This document shows positions 37,957 through 46,925 of a DNA stretch of 64,000 nucleotides, piece by piece. The stretch is taken from assembly GCF_000961095.1 (NCBI RefSeq), contig NZ_CP011058.1, forward strand, positions 2,748,501 through 2,812,500, read 5' to 3'. The notes below the pieces were generated by a model. It did no database searches. It was given only the letters and a program-made list of their open reading frames with translations, and was not told the origin of the DNA. Source of the stretch: Paenibacillus beijingensis (GTDB taxonomy: Bacteria; Bacillota; Bacilli; Paenibacillales; Paenibacillaceae). Within the stretch, counting starts at the first letter, position 1. Each line of letters opens with the position of its first letter. Made by a program: the position numbers and the translations under genes.

Positions 37957-38265
37957 ATGGCAAAGCAAAAAATTCGTATCCGCTTGAAAGCATACGATCA
38001 CCGCGTTCTTGATCAATCCGCAGAGAAAATCGTTGAAACTGCAAAACGTTCCGGGGCAGGCGTTTCCGGGCCGATTCCGCTTCCGACGGAAAAGCAAGTC
38101 ATCACCATTCTGCGTGCGGTACACAAGTACAAAGATTCGCGTGAGCAATTCGAAATGCGTACACACAAACGCTTGATCGACATTGTGAACCCGACTCCGC
38201 AAACGGTTGATGCGCTGATGCGTCTGGATCTGCCGTCCGGTGTAGATATCGAAATTAAACTGTAG
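37957..38265 (+). CDS. rpsJ: 30S ribosomal protein S10
   Basis: 102 residues. It assembles into the 30S head and, as NusE, joins transcription antitermination complexes. Signature 'SGAGVSGPIPLPTEKQVITI' and 'EMRTHKRLID' present. ATG 37957 follows AAAAGGAGGG; upstream in-frame codons lack similarity. First gene of the S10 operon. Confidence 0.97.
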   Translation: MAKQKIRIRLKAYDHRVLDQSAEKIVETAKRSGAGVSGPIPLPTEKQVITILRAVHKYKDSREQFEMRTHKRLIDIVNPTPQTVDALMRLDLPSGVDIEIKL

Positions 38266-38308
38266 TTATACACGCAACTGATAAGGGAAAAGGAAAAGAG
38301 GTGTCAAC

Positions 38309-38932
38309 ATGAAAGGTATCTTAGGGAAAAAGCTCGGAATGACTCAAGTTTTTACCGCTGAGGGCAACGTAGTGCCGGTAACGGTTATCGAAGCGGGTCC
38401 TTGCGTCGTTCTGCAAAAGAAAGACCAAGACAACGACGGATACGAAGCCGTTCAGCTTGGTTTCTCCGATAAGAAAGAAAAACGGGCGACGAAGCCGGAA
38501 ATCGGTCATGCGAAGAAAGCTAACTCGACTCCTAAGCGCTACGTTCGTGAAATTCGCGGCATTAATCTCGGCGAATATGAAGTTGGCCAAGAAATTAAGG
38601 CTGATTTGTTCGCAGAAGGCGAATTCGTTGACGTAACGGGTATTTCTAAAGGTAAAGGGTTCCAAGGCGTTATCAAACGTTGGGGCCAAAGCCGCGGTCC
38701 GATGGCTCACGGTTCGCGTTACCACCGCGGTCCGGGTTCCATGGGTTCCATCCAGGCGAACCGCGTACCGAAAGGCAAACATCTGCCGGGCCACATGGGT
38801 CATGAAACGGTCACGATCCAAAAGCTCGAAATCGTTCGTATCGATGCAGAGCGCAACGTACTGCTTGTTAAAGGTTCCATTCCGGGTCCTAAAAACAGCT
38901 TCGTGAAAATTAAACAAACGGTGAAAAAATAA
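38309..38932 (+). CDS. rplC: 50S ribosomal protein L3
   Basis: 207 residues. Early assembly protein whose long loop reaches the peptidyl transferase centre ('GPMAHGSRYHRGPGSMG' contains the glutamine/glycine region). N-terminus MKGILGKKLGMTQVF. ATG after AAAGAGGTG; 43 nt downstream of rpsJ. Confidence 0.97.
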   Translation: MKGILGKKLGMTQVFTAEGNVVPVTVIEAGPCVVLQKKDQDNDGYEAVQLGFSDKKEKRATKPEIGHAKKANSTPKRYVREIRGINLGEYEVGQEIKADLFAEGEFVDVTGISKGKGFQGVIKRWGQSRGPMAHGSRYHRGPGSMGSIQANRVPKGKHLPGHMGHETVTIQKLEIVRIDAERNVLLVKGSIPGPKNSFVKIKQTVKK

Positions 38933-38958
38933 TCGTTTAAAGAAAGGAGGAACAAGCA

Positions 38959-39582
38959 ATGCCTAAAGTAGCAGTGTTCAACGTAAGCGGCTCCCAAGTG
39001 GGCGAAGTGGAATTGTCCGAATCCGTATTCGGCATCCAGCCGAACGTTCATGTTCTGCACAGCGCGGTACTGCTTCAGCAAGCTGCTGAGCGTGCCGGCA
39101 CGCACAAAACGAAAGGCCGCTCCGAAGTTCGCGGCGGCGGACGCAAACCGTGGAAACAAAAAGGAACGGGTCGTGCTCGTCAAGGCAGCATCCGCTCCCC
39201 GCAATGGGTTGGCGGCGGTACCGTATTCGGACCGACTCCACGTTCGTACGGCTTCAAACTTCCTAAGAAAGTTCGTCGTCTGGCGATCAAATCCGCTTTA
39301 TCTTCCAAGGTGATCGACAACGGAATCATCGTTCTGGACCAACTGGCATTCGGTGCTCCGAAAACGAAAGAATTCGCAGCGATTCTGAACAACCTCAAAG
39401 TCGGCCGCAAAGCGCTTGTCGTAACGGCTGAATACGAGAACAACGTCGCTCTTTCCGCACGGAACATTCCCGGCGTGAAATTCGTCGCTGCAGACGGTAT
39501 CAATGTTCTGGACGTTCTGGCGCATGATCAGCTGATCATCACCAAAGAAGCAGCCCTTAAAGTACAGGAGGTGCTTGCATAA
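38959..39582 (+). CDS. rplD: 50S ribosomal protein L4
   Basis: 207 residues. Its extended loop ('RGGGRKPWKQKGTGRAR') lines the peptide exit tunnel near the macrolide site. ATG after AAAGGAGG; 26 nt after rplC. The stop overlaps the rplW start (TAATG). Confidence 0.97.
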   Translation: MPKVAVFNVSGSQVGEVELSESVFGIQPNVHVLHSAVLLQQAAERAGTHKTKGRSEVRGGGRKPWKQKGTGRARQGSIRSPQWVGGGTVFGPTPRSYGFKLPKKVRRLAIKSALSSKVIDNGIIVLDQLAFGAPKTKEFAAILNNLKVGRKALVVTAEYENNVALSARNIPGVKFVAADGINVLDVLAHDQLIITKEAALKVQEVLA

Positions 39583-39872
39583 TGAAAGATCCTCGCGATA
39601 TTATCAAGCGCCCGGTTATTACGGAAGAAACGAGCGAGCTGATGGCTAACAAACGCTACGTTTTCGAAGTTGACCTTCGCGCTAACAAAACGGAAATCAA
39701 ATCTGCAATCGAGCAGATTTTCAAAGTAAAAGTAACAAACGTCAACACCTCGCGCATGCCGGCTAAACCGAAACGGTACGGCCGTCACTCCGGATACACG
39801 TCCGAGTGGAAGAAAGCATTCGTAACGCTCAGCGCTGACAGCAAAGAGCTTGAGTTTTTTGAATCGGTATAA
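39582..39872 (+). CDS. rplW: 50S ribosomal protein L23
   Basis: 96 residues at the tunnel exit, docking site for SRP and trigger factor. 'DIIKRPVITEETSELM' and 'RYVFEVDLRANKTEIK' are typical. Starts within the rplD stop, so translation is coupled. Confidence 0.97.
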   Translation: MKDPRDIIKRPVITEETSELMANKRYVFEVDLRANKTEIKSAIEQIFKVKVTNVNTSRMPAKPKRYGRHSGYTSEWKKAFVTLSADSKELEFFESV

Positions 39873-39897
39873 TTAACGAAGTAAGGAGGGAAACGAA

Positions 39898-40728
39898 GTG
39901 CCAATCAAGAAGTACAAACCGACATCCCCGGCCCGTCGCGCCATGTCCGTCTCGACTTTCGAAGAGATCACGACAAGCACACCGGAGAAATCGCTGCTGG
40001 CGCCGCTTTACAAAAAAGCAGGCCGCAACAACCAAGGTAAAATTACGGTTCGCCACCATGGCGGCGGACATAAGCGTAAATACCGCATCATCGACTTCAA
40101 ACGCAACAAGGACGGCGTTGTAGGACGCGTTGCAACGATCGAATACGATCCGAACCGTACCTCGAACATCGCGCTGATCCACTATGTTGACGGCGAAAAA
40201 AGCTACATCATCGCTCCAAAAGGTCTGAAAGTTGGCGACCAAGTCGTTTCGGGACCTGAGGCAGACATTAAAGTGGGTAACGCGCTTCCGCTGGAGAACA
40301 TTCCGGTTGGTACGCTGATCCACAACATCGAGATGAAACCGGGTAAAGGCGGCCAGCTCGTTCGCGCAGCCGGTACGGAAGCCCAGCTTCTCGGTAAAGA
40401 AGACGCTTATGCGGTTATCCGCCTGACGTCCGGCGAAGTTCGCCGCATTCTGAAAACTTGCCGCGCTACAATCGGCTCCGTTGGTAACGAAGACCACGAG
40501 CTCGTGAAGATCGGTAAAGCAGGCCGTTCCCGTTGGCTCGGCAAACGTCCTGAAGTTCGCGGCGTCGTGATGAACCCGAACGATCACCCGCACGGCGGTG
40601 GTGAAGGACGCGCTCCAATCGGACGCAAATCGCCTATGTCTCCTTGGGGCAAACCTACCCTGGGTTACAAAACGCGCAAGAAGAAAAAAGCATCGAGCCA
40701 ATATATTATTCGTCGCCGCACGAAATAA
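39898..40728 (+). CDS. rplB: 50S ribosomal protein L2
   Basis: 276 residues, close to the peptidyl transferase centre; the conserved C-terminal 'NPNDHPHGGGEGRAPIG' holds the histidine required for full activity. GTG start 39898 follows AAGGAGGG. 25 nt after rplW. Confidence 0.98.
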   Translation: MPIKKYKPTSPARRAMSVSTFEEITTSTPEKSLLAPLYKKAGRNNQGKITVRHHGGGHKRKYRIIDFKRNKDGVVGRVATIEYDPNRTSNIALIHYVDGEKSYIIAPKGLKVGDQVVSGPEADIKVGNALPLENIPVGTLIHNIEMKPGKGGQLVRAAGTEAQLLGKEDAYAVIRLTSGEVRRILKTCRATIGSVGNEDHELVKIGKAGRSRWLGKRPEVRGVVMNPNDHPHGGGEGRAPIGRKSPMSPWGKPTLGYKTRKKKKASSQYIIRRRTK

Positions 40729-40793
40729 TAACCGCTTGATCGCAGCAGCGTAACGGACAGTTACGTCACGTTCCATGAAGGGAGGATCACCTA

Positions 40794-41072
40794 ATGGGTC
40801 GCAGTTTGAAAAAGGGACCGTTTATCGACGGCTACCTGCTCAAGAAAGTGGAAGATTTGAACGAAACGAACAAAAAAGTCGTGATCAAAACTTGGTCCCG
40901 CCGTTCCACCATCTTCCCGCAATTCATCGGTCACACGCTTGCCGTTTATGACGGACGCAAACACGTGCCGGTTTATGTTACGGAAGATATGGTCGGCCAC
41001 AAGCTCGGCGAATTTGCGCCGACTCGCACGTACAAAGGCCATGACGACGACAAAAAAACGGGCAAACGTTAA
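40794..41072 (+). CDS. rpsS: 30S ribosomal protein S19
   Basis: 92 residues in the 30S head next to S13. 'MGRSLKKGPFIDGYLLKKV' and 'VYVTEDMVGHKLGEF' are family signatures. ATG after GGGAGG; 65 nt after rplB. Confidence 0.97.
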   Translation: MGRSLKKGPFIDGYLLKKVEDLNETNKKVVIKTWSRRSTIFPQFIGHTLAVYDGRKHVPVYVTEDMVGHKLGEFAPTRTYKGHDDDKKTGKR

Positions 41073-41115
41073 TTTGCCCTTCTGATTTCATGTTGAATGA
41101 GAGGAGGTTCTTTTC

Positions 41116-41451
41116 ATGGCAGAAGCTAAAGCAAGCGCCAATAATGTTCGCATCGCTCCCCGCAAAGCTCAGCTCGTGGTTGACTTGATCCGCGGCAAGC
41201 AAGTAGGCGAGGCGATCGCGATTCTGCGTCATACGCCGAAAGCCGCTTCCCCGATCGTTGAGAAGCTGCTGAACTCCGCATTGGCAAACGCTGAGCATAA
41301 CTACCAGCTCGACGTTAACAATCTGGTCGTTTCCCAGGTTTACGTAAACCAAGGGCCGACAATGAAACGTTTCCGTCCCCGCGCTATGGGACGTGCAAGC
41401 CGTATCAACAAACGAACCAGCCACATTACATTGGTGGTATCCGAGAAATAA
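41116..41451 (+). CDS. rplV: 50S ribosomal protein L22
   Basis: 111 residues. The globular part spans all 23S domains and the beta-hairpin ('GPTMKRFRPRAMGRA') extends into the exit tunnel. ATG after GAGGAGG; 13 nt before rpsC. Confidence 0.97.
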   Translation: MAEAKASANNVRIAPRKAQLVVDLIRGKQVGEAIAILRHTPKAASPIVEKLLNSALANAEHNYQLDVNNLVVSQVYVNQGPTMKRFRPRAMGRASRINKRTSHITLVVSEK

Positions 41452-41464
41452 GGAGGGATAACGA

Positions 41465-42130
41465 GTGGGTCAAAAGGTAAATCCGGTCGGTCTCCGTATT
41501 GGGATCATCCGGGATTGGGAATCCAAATGGTACGCCGGCAAAGATTTCGGTACTCTTTTGCTGGAAGACGTTAAAATTCGTGAATACCTGAAGAACAAGC
41601 TGAAAGATGCGGCAGTTTCCCACATCGAGATCGAGCGTGCGGCTAACCGCGTAAACGTGACGATCAACACGGCGAAGCCGGGTATGGTTATCGGCAAAGG
41701 CGGATCCGAAGTGGAAAACCTGCGCACGGAACTGGCTAAAATCACGAACGGCAAGAAAGTTCATATCAACATCTCTGAAATTAAACAAGCCGATCTGGAC
41801 GCCATTCTCGTGGCTGAAAGCATCGCACAACAACTGGAGCGCCGCGTTTCGTTCCGTCGCGCAATGAAACAAGCAATCCAACGCTCCATGCGCGCTGGCG
41901 CAAAAGGAATCAAAACTTCCGTTAGCGGACGTCTTGGCGGCGCCGAGATCGCACGTACGGAAGGCTACAGTGAAGGAACCGTTCCGCTTCATACGCTGCG
42001 CGCCGACATCGACTACGGCACAGCTGAAGCACATACGACTTACGGCCGTATCGGCGTAAAAGTATGGATCTACCGCGGTGAAATCCTTCCGTCGAAGAAG
42101 AAAGCAGCTCCCCAGGAAGGAGGCAACTAA
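41465..42130 (+). CDS. rpsC: 30S ribosomal protein S3
   Basis: 221 residues at the mRNA entry channel. KH domain with 'GMVIGKGGSEVENL', then the C-terminal S3 domain 'SGRLGGAEIARTE'. GTG start follows AAGGAGGG. 2 nt before rplP. Confidence 0.97.
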   Translation: MGQKVNPVGLRIGIIRDWESKWYAGKDFGTLLLEDVKIREYLKNKLKDAAVSHIEIERAANRVNVTINTAKPGMVIGKGGSEVENLRTELAKITNGKKVHINISEIKQADLDAILVAESIAQQLERRVSFRRAMKQAIQRSMRAGAKGIKTSVSGRLGGAEIARTEGYSEGTVPLHTLRADIDYGTAEAHTTYGRIGVKVWIYRGEILPSKKKAAPQEGGN

Positions 42131-42132
42131 TC

Positions 42133-42567
42133 ATGTTGGTACCTAAACGCGTCAAACACCGCAAAGAGCAACGCGGTCACATGAAAGGCCGCGCAAAAGG
42201 CGGCACGGAAGTTCACTTCGGTGAATTCGGCCTCCAGGCTACTGAGCCTGCTTGGGTTACGAACCGTCAAATCGAAGCTGCACGTATCGCCATGACCCGT
42301 TACATCAAACGTGGCGGTAAAGTATGGATCAAGATTTTCCCTTCCAAGCCGATCACCCAAAAGCCTCTTGAGGTCCGGATGGGTAGCGGTAAAGGTAACG
42401 TGGAGAAATGGGTAGCGGTTGTGAAACCGGGTAAAGTTCTGTTCGAGCTTGCCGGCGTTTCCGAAGAAATCGCACGCGAAGCAATGCGCCTTGCAGCCCA
42501 CAAGCTCCCGCTCAAAACGAAGTTTGTGAAACGCGAAGAAGTGGGTGGTGAAGCAAATGAAGGCTAG
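42133..42567 (+). CDS. rplP: 50S ribosomal protein L16
   Basis: 144 residues near the A site and central protuberance. 'MLVPKRVKHRKEQRGHMKGR' and 'RMGSGKGNVEKWVAVVKPG' are diagnostic. ATG after AAGGAGG. The end overlaps rpmC by 11 nt. Confidence 0.97.
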   Translation: MLVPKRVKHRKEQRGHMKGRAKGGTEVHFGEFGLQATEPAWVTNRQIEAARIAMTRYIKRGGKVWIKIFPSKPITQKPLEVRMGSGKGNVEKWVAVVKPGKVLFELAGVSEEIAREAMRLAAHKLPLKTKFVKREEVGGEANEG

Positions 42568-42757
42568 TGAATTTCGCAACCTGACCTCGTCTGAAATTGA
42601 ACAAAAAGTTGCCGGGTTCAAAGAAGAACTGTTTAACCTTCGCTTCCAACTGGCCACTGGCCAATTGGACAACCCGACTCGCATCCGCGACGTCCGCAAG
42701 GAAATTGCCCGTGCAAAAACCGTTTTGCGTGAAAGAGAACTTGGAATCAGCAGCTAA
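42557..42757 (+). CDS. rpmC: 50S ribosomal protein L29
   Basis: 66 residues, two helices at the tunnel exit beside L23. 'MKASEFRNLTSSEIEQKV' and 'LFNLRFQLATGQL' match the family. ATG 42557 is preferred over GTG 42545 because GGTGGTGA sits between them. It overlaps the 3' end of rplP. Confidence 0.95.
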   Translation: MKASEFRNLTSSEIEQKVAGFKEELFNLRFQLATGQLDNPTRIRDVRKEIARAKTVLRERELGISS

Positions 42758-42818
42758 TTAGAGCGAGTCCATTTCCATTCATATAAACCTGGTTTAAGTT
42801 TCAGGAAGGAGGACGAAC

Positions 42819-43082
42819 ATGAGCGAACGCAACAGCCGCAAAGTTCAAATCGGTAAAGTCGTTAGCGACAAAATGGATAAAACGATCGTCGTTGCAGTCG
42901 AAACGTACAAAAAACACGATCTGTACCATAAACGCATCAAATACACGAAGAAATTCAAAGCGCATGACGAGAACAACTCGGCGAAAATCGGCGACACCGT
43001 GAAAATTATGGAGACCCGCCCGCTTTCGAAAGATAAGCGCTGGAGACTTGTGGAAGTCGTGGAAGAAGCGATTATCCTTTAA
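42819..43082 (+). CDS. rpsQ: 30S ribosomal protein S17
   Basis: 87 residues, OB-fold 16S rRNA-binding protein. 'VVSDKMDKTIVVAVE' and 'GDTVKIMETRPLSKDKRWRL' are typical. ATG after AAGGAGG; 61 nt after rpmC. Confidence 0.97.
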   Translation: MSERNSRKVQIGKVVSDKMDKTIVVAVETYKKHDLYHKRIKYTKKFKAHDENNSAKIGDTVKIMETRPLSKDKRWRLVEVVEEAIIL

Positions 43083-43119
43083 TAGGCCCTAAACCCTTTT
43101 CCGAAAGGAGGACGTTAAC

Positions 43120-43488
43120 ATGATTCAACCATTTACACGTTTGGCCGTTGCCGATAACTCCGGCGCGAAAGAACTGATGTGCATTCGGGTGCTTGGCGGT
43201 ACGGGACGTCGTGTCGGCCACATCGGAGATCTGATCGTTTGCTCCGTCAAACAAGCAACACCCGGTGGCGTTGTCAAAAAAGGTGACGTAGTCAAAGCGG
43301 TTATCGTTCGTACGAAGCGTTCGGTTCGCCGTAAAGACGGTTCCTACATCGCATTCGATGAGAATGCGGCGGTAATCGTGAAAGAAGACAAAAGCCCGCG
43401 CGGTACCCGTATTTTCGGACCAGTCGCTCGTGAGCTTCGCGATAGAGATTTCATGAAAATCGTATCGCTTGCACCGGAAGTTATTTAA
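43120..43488 (+). CDS. rplN: 50S ribosomal protein L14
   Basis: 122 residues at the subunit interface, next to L19 and the RsfS silencing-factor site. 'MIQPFTRLAVADNSGAKE' and 'RGTRIFGPVARELRD' are diagnostic. ATG after AAAGGAGG. Confidence 0.97.
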   Translation: MIQPFTRLAVADNSGAKELMCIRVLGGTGRRVGHIGDLIVCSVKQATPGGVVKKGDVVKAVIVRTKRSVRRKDGSYIAFDENAAVIVKEDKSPRGTRIFGPVARELRDRDFMKIVSLAPEVI

Positions 43489-43570
43489 TACGTTCCCCTG
43501 TTACGGGGAGTTCGGATAAATCATGAATCAATCGAATATATAATCACGCAGTCGAAGTGAGGTGTAACAA

Positions 43571-43924
43571 ATGCCAAGGCTGAAAAAAGTACTTGAATCG
43601 CACAACAACAAACTGCACGTGAAAAAAGACGATACCGTCATCGTCATCACCGGCAAAGATAAAGGTAAAAAAGGCCGCGTTATCGCAGCATATCCGCGTG
43701 AGAACCGCGTACTGGTGGAAGGCGTGAACATGGTGAAGAAGCATTCCAAGCCATCGCAAGCCAACCCGCAGGGCGGAATCATCGAGCAAGAAGCTCCGGT
43801 TCATGTTTCGAACGTGATGCACGTCGATCCGAAGAGCGGCAAAGTAACCCGTATCGGTTACAAAGTGCTCGACAACGGCAAAAAAGTCCGGGTAGCTAAA
43901 CGCTCCGGCGAAGTTATCGATTAA
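43571..43924 (+). CDS. rplX: 50S ribosomal protein L24
   Basis: 117 residues, assembly initiator near the tunnel exit. KOW motif 'VIVITGKDKGKKGRVIA' near the N-terminus, followed by 'VEGVNMVKKHSKPSQ'. ATG after GTGAGGTG; 82 nt after rplN. Confidence 0.97.
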   Translation: MPRLKKVLESHNNKLHVKKDDTVIVITGKDKGKKGRVIAAYPRENRVLVEGVNMVKKHSKPSQANPQGGIIEQEAPVHVSNVMHVDPKSGKVTRIGYKVLDNGKKVRVAKRSGEVID

Positions 43925-43956
43925 TCCACTGTTACGGAAAGGAGGACCATCACAAC

Positions 43957-44499
43957 ATGGCTGCAAGAATGAAAGATCGTTTCCTGAATGAAATCACTCC
44001 TGCTCTGATGCAGAAGTTCAACTACACGACCGTTATGCAAGTGCCGAAGATTGAGAAAGTTGTCATCAACATGGGTGTGGGCGAAGCGGTTGCCAACTCC
44101 AAAGTGCTTGATACGGCTGTTGAAGATCTTCGCCTGATCTCCGGTCAAAAGCCGGTTGTAACCCGTGCAAAGAAATCGATCGCAGGCTTTAAGCTTCGCG
44201 AGAACATGCCGATCGGGGTTAAAGTTACACTGCGCGGCGAGCGCATGTACTACTTCCTCGACAAACTGTTCAACGTTTCGCTTCCGCGCGTTCGCGACTT
44301 CCGCGGCGTTTCGACGAAAGCGTTCGACGGTCGCGGCAACTACACGCTCGGCTTGAAAGAACAACTGATCTTCCCGGAGATCGAGTACGATAAAGTTGAT
44401 AAAGTACGTGGTATGGACGTCGTCATCGTCACGACGGCAAAATCGGACGAAGAAGCTCGTGAGCTGCTGACCCAACTGGGCATGCCGTTCGCGAAGTAA
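43957..44499 (+). CDS. rplE: 50S ribosomal protein L5
   Basis: 180 residues in the central protuberance, binding 5S rRNA. 'PKIEKVVINMGVGEAV' and 'KKSIAGFKLREN' are family signatures. ATG after AAAGGAGG. Confidence 0.97.
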   Translation: MAARMKDRFLNEITPALMQKFNYTTVMQVPKIEKVVINMGVGEAVANSKVLDTAVEDLRLISGQKPVVTRAKKSIAGFKLRENMPIGVKVTLRGERMYYFLDKLFNVSLPRVRDFRGVSTKAFDGRGNYTLGLKEQLIFPEIEYDKVDKVRGMDVVIVTTAKSDEEARELLTQLGMPFAK

Positions 44500-44525
44500 T
44501 CCACTTGTAGGAGGTGTAATACCCA

Positions 44526-44711
44526 GTGGCAAAAACTTCGATGAAAGTAAAGCAGCAGCGTGCTCCGAAGTTCAAAGTGCGTGCATATACGCGCTGTGAG
44601 CGTTGCGGCCGTCCGCACTCCGTTTTGCAAAAGTTTAAAATTTGCCGGATTTGTTTCCGTGAATTAGCATACAAAGGCCAGATTCCTGGCGTTAAAAAAG
44701 CAAGCTGGTAA
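44526..44711 (+). CDS. rpsN: 30S ribosomal protein S14, zinc-binding type
   Basis: 61 residues. C24/C27 and C40/C43 (CERC, CRIC) make the zinc-binding (C+, type Z) form rather than the longer zinc-free paralogue. GTG start after AGGAGGTG. Located between rplE and rpsH, where the C+ form is expected. Confidence 0.97.
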   Translation: MAKTSMKVKQQRAPKFKVRAYTRCERCGRPHSVLQKFKICRICFRELAYKGQIPGVKKASW

Positions 44712-44744
44712 TCAGCCTTAGTTCGGGAAGGAGGTACACGAAGA

Positions 44745-45143
44745 ATGGTTATGTCTGATCCGATTGCAGATATGTTGACTCGCATCCGCAACGCGAATGT
44801 CGTTCGTCACGAAACCGTGGAAATGCCCGCTTCGAAAGTAAAGAAGCAAATCGCCGATATTTTGAAACGCGAGGGCTTCATCCGCGATGCTGAATATATC
44901 GAAGACAACAAGCAAGGGATTATCCGTATTTTCCTGAAATACGGTGCCAACAACGAGCGCGTCATCACAGGACTTAAGCGCATCAGCAAGCCTGGACTGC
45001 GTGTTTACACGAAGTCTAACGAAATCCCGCGCGTATTGGGCGGTCTTGGAATTGCCATCATTTCCACGTCCAAAGGGATTATGACCGATAAAGAAGCACG
45101 TCAAGGCAAAGCCGGCGGCGAAGTCGTCTGCTACGTTTGGTAA
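44745..45143 (+). CDS. rpsH: 30S ribosomal protein S8
   Basis: 132 residues, central-domain 16S rRNA binder and, in E. coli, the spc operon repressor. 'MVMSDPIADMLTRIRNANV' and 'GIAIISTSKGIMTDKEAR' match. ATG 44745 after GGAGGT; ATG 44751 is a possible alternative. Confidence 0.97.
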   Translation: MVMSDPIADMLTRIRNANVVRHETVEMPASKVKKQIADILKREGFIRDAEYIEDNKQGIIRIFLKYGANNERVITGLKRISKPGLRVYTKSNEIPRVLGGLGIAIISTSKGIMTDKEARQGKAGGEVVCYVW

Positions 45144-45173
45144 TTTACTGTCACAACGATTGGAGGTGTAACA

Positions 45174-45716
45174 ATGTCCCGTATTGGCCGCAAACCGATC
45201 CAAGTGCCTAACGGCGTTAATATTAACTTGGACAACACAGTCATTACTGTTAAAGGACCGAAAGGATCGCTTTCCCGCGAAATTCACAAAGATATGAAAG
45301 TGAACGTCGAAGAAAACACGATCGTGATCGAGCGTCCTTCCGATAATAAATTGCATCGTTCCCTGCACGGAACGACGCGCAGCATCATTGCGAACATGGT
45401 CAGCGGTGTAACCGATGGCTTCTCGAAATCTTTGGAGCTCGTAGGCGTTGGTTACCGCGCAAACAAAGCCGGTGAGAAAGTCGTCCTGAACGTTGGATAC
45501 TCCCACCCGGTTGAAATCGTGCCGGAAAGCGGAATCGAATTCGAAGTTCCGTCCAACACGAAAATCATCGTTAAAGGCATCGACAAAGAACGCGTCGGCG
45601 CTACGGCTGCCAAAATCCGTTCCGTTCGTGAGCCTGAGCCTTACAAAGGCAAAGGGATCAAATACGAAGGCGAGCGCATCATCCGCAAGGAAGGTAAAGC
45701 CGGCAAGAAAAAATAA
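45174..45716 (+). CDS. rplF: 50S ribosomal protein L6
   Basis: 180 residues, two related domains near the factor-binding site. 'MSRIGRKPIQVP' and the C-terminal 'EPEPYKGKGIKYEGE' signature are clear. ATG after GGAGGTG. Confidence 0.97.
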   Translation: MSRIGRKPIQVPNGVNINLDNTVITVKGPKGSLSREIHKDMKVNVEENTIVIERPSDNKLHRSLHGTTRSIIANMVSGVTDGFSKSLELVGVGYRANKAGEKVVLNVGYSHPVEIVPESGIEFEVPSNTKIIVKGIDKERVGATAAKIRSVREPEPYKGKGIKYEGERIIRKEGKAGKKK

Positions 45717-45783
45717 GCCGCCCGAAAGAGGTGTGCTTAACCATATTGCAGCGTAAGGCAATGAGAAAGGAGGACACCCTCGA

Positions 45784-46152
45784 ATGATTACTAAAGGCGA
45801 TAAGAACAAAGCCCGTCTGAAGCGTCACCTGCGTGTTCGTAAAAAAATCAACGGAACGACCGAGCGTCCCCGCTTGTCGATCTTCCGTTCTTCCAAACAT
45901 ATTTACGCACAGCTGATCGATGACATTCAAGGCGTAACGATCGCTTCGGCATCCACTCTCGACAAAGAAATTGCTGCAGAAATCAGCAACGGCGGCAACA
46001 TCGAATCCGCCCGCAAAGTCGGCGAACTGGTAGCGAAACGCGCGAAGGAAAAAGGTTTTGAAAATGTCGTGTTCGACCGCGGCGGTTACTTGTATCATGG
46101 CCGGATCCAGGCGCTTGCTGACGCAGCGCGCGAAGCAGGCCTGCAATTCTAA
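45784..46152 (+). CDS. rplR: 50S ribosomal protein L18
   Basis: 122 residues, 5S rRNA-binding protein. 'RLKRHLRVRKKINGTTERPR' and 'VVFDRGGYLYHGRIQALADA' are typical. ATG after AAAGGAGG; 67 nt after rplF. Confidence 0.97.
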   Translation: MITKGDKNKARLKRHLRVRKKINGTTERPRLSIFRSSKHIYAQLIDDIQGVTIASASTLDKEIAAEISNGGNIESARKVGELVAKRAKEKGFENVVFDRGGYLYHGRIQALADAAREAGLQF

Positions 46153-46179
46153 TCAAAAGCTAAAGGGAGGTAAATCGAC

Positions 46180-46677
46180 TTGCGTGTAGATCCGAATACG
46201 TTAGAACTGACTGAAAAAGTAGTTCACATCAACCGCGTTGCGAAAGTTGTAAAAGGCGGACGCCGTTTCAGCTTTAGCGCGCTTGTAGTTGTCGGAGACG
46301 GTAAAGGCTACGTGGGCGCAGGGATCGGGAAAGCTTCTGAAGTGCCGGACGCCATCCGCAAAGGCATCGAAGACGCGAAGAAAAACCTGATTCACGTTCC
46401 GCTCGTAGGAACGACGATTCCGCATCTTGTTCTCGGACACTTTGGCGCTGGCCAGGTGCTGCTGAAACCGGCATCCGAAGGTACCGGTGTTATCGCCGGC
46501 GGCCCTGTCCGCGCGGTTCTGGAACTTGCCGGAGTCGGCGACATTTTGACAAAATCGCTCGGTTCTTCGAACTCCATGAATATGGTTAACGCTACGCTGG
46601 AAGGACTGTCCCGCCTGAAACGCGCGGAGGACGTCGCCAAGCTGCGCGGTAAAACTGTCGAAGAGCTGTTGGGTTAA
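46180..46677 (+). CDS. rpsE: 30S ribosomal protein S5
   Basis: 165 residues at the mRNA entry tunnel; influences fidelity. dsRNA-binding-like N-domain with 'VVKGGRRFSFSALVVVGD' and C-domain 'LGSSNSMNMVNAT'. TTG start at 46180 follows AAAGGGAGG and yields MRVDPNTLEL; no ATG fits. Confidence 0.96.
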   Translation: MRVDPNTLELTEKVVHINRVAKVVKGGRRFSFSALVVVGDGKGYVGAGIGKASEVPDAIRKGIEDAKKNLIHVPLVGTTIPHLVLGHFGAGQVLLKPASEGTGVIAGGPVRAVLELAGVGDILTKSLGSSNSMNMVNATLEGLSRLKRAEDVAKLRGKTVEELLG

Positions 46678-46690
46678 GGAGGGGAACACG

Positions 46691-46873
46691 ATGGCAAAAT
46701 TGCAAATCACCCTCGTTCGCAGTTTGATCGGCCGCAACGAGAAACAGCGCGCAACCGTGAAATCGCTGGGGCTCAAAAAAATCCGTCAGACGGTTGTTCT
46801 GAACGATAACCCGGCAATTCGCGGCATGGTCAACCATGTCAACCACCTGGTTAAAGTGGAAGAAGTCCAATAG
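46691..46873 (+). CDS. rpmD: 50S ribosomal protein L30
   Basis: 60 residues, bacterial short form. 'LQITLVRSLIGRNEKQRATV' and 'VNHVNHLVKVEEV' are diagnostic. ATG after AAGGAGGGG; 13 nt after rpsE. Confidence 0.97.
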   Translation: MAKLQITLVRSLIGRNEKQRATVKSLGLKKIRQTVVLNDNPAIRGMVNHVNHLVKVEEVQ

Positions 46874-46925
46874 TTACGATTGATATAAATGGCAACGCAG
46901 ATTAAATAAGGAGGTGCAACGAACG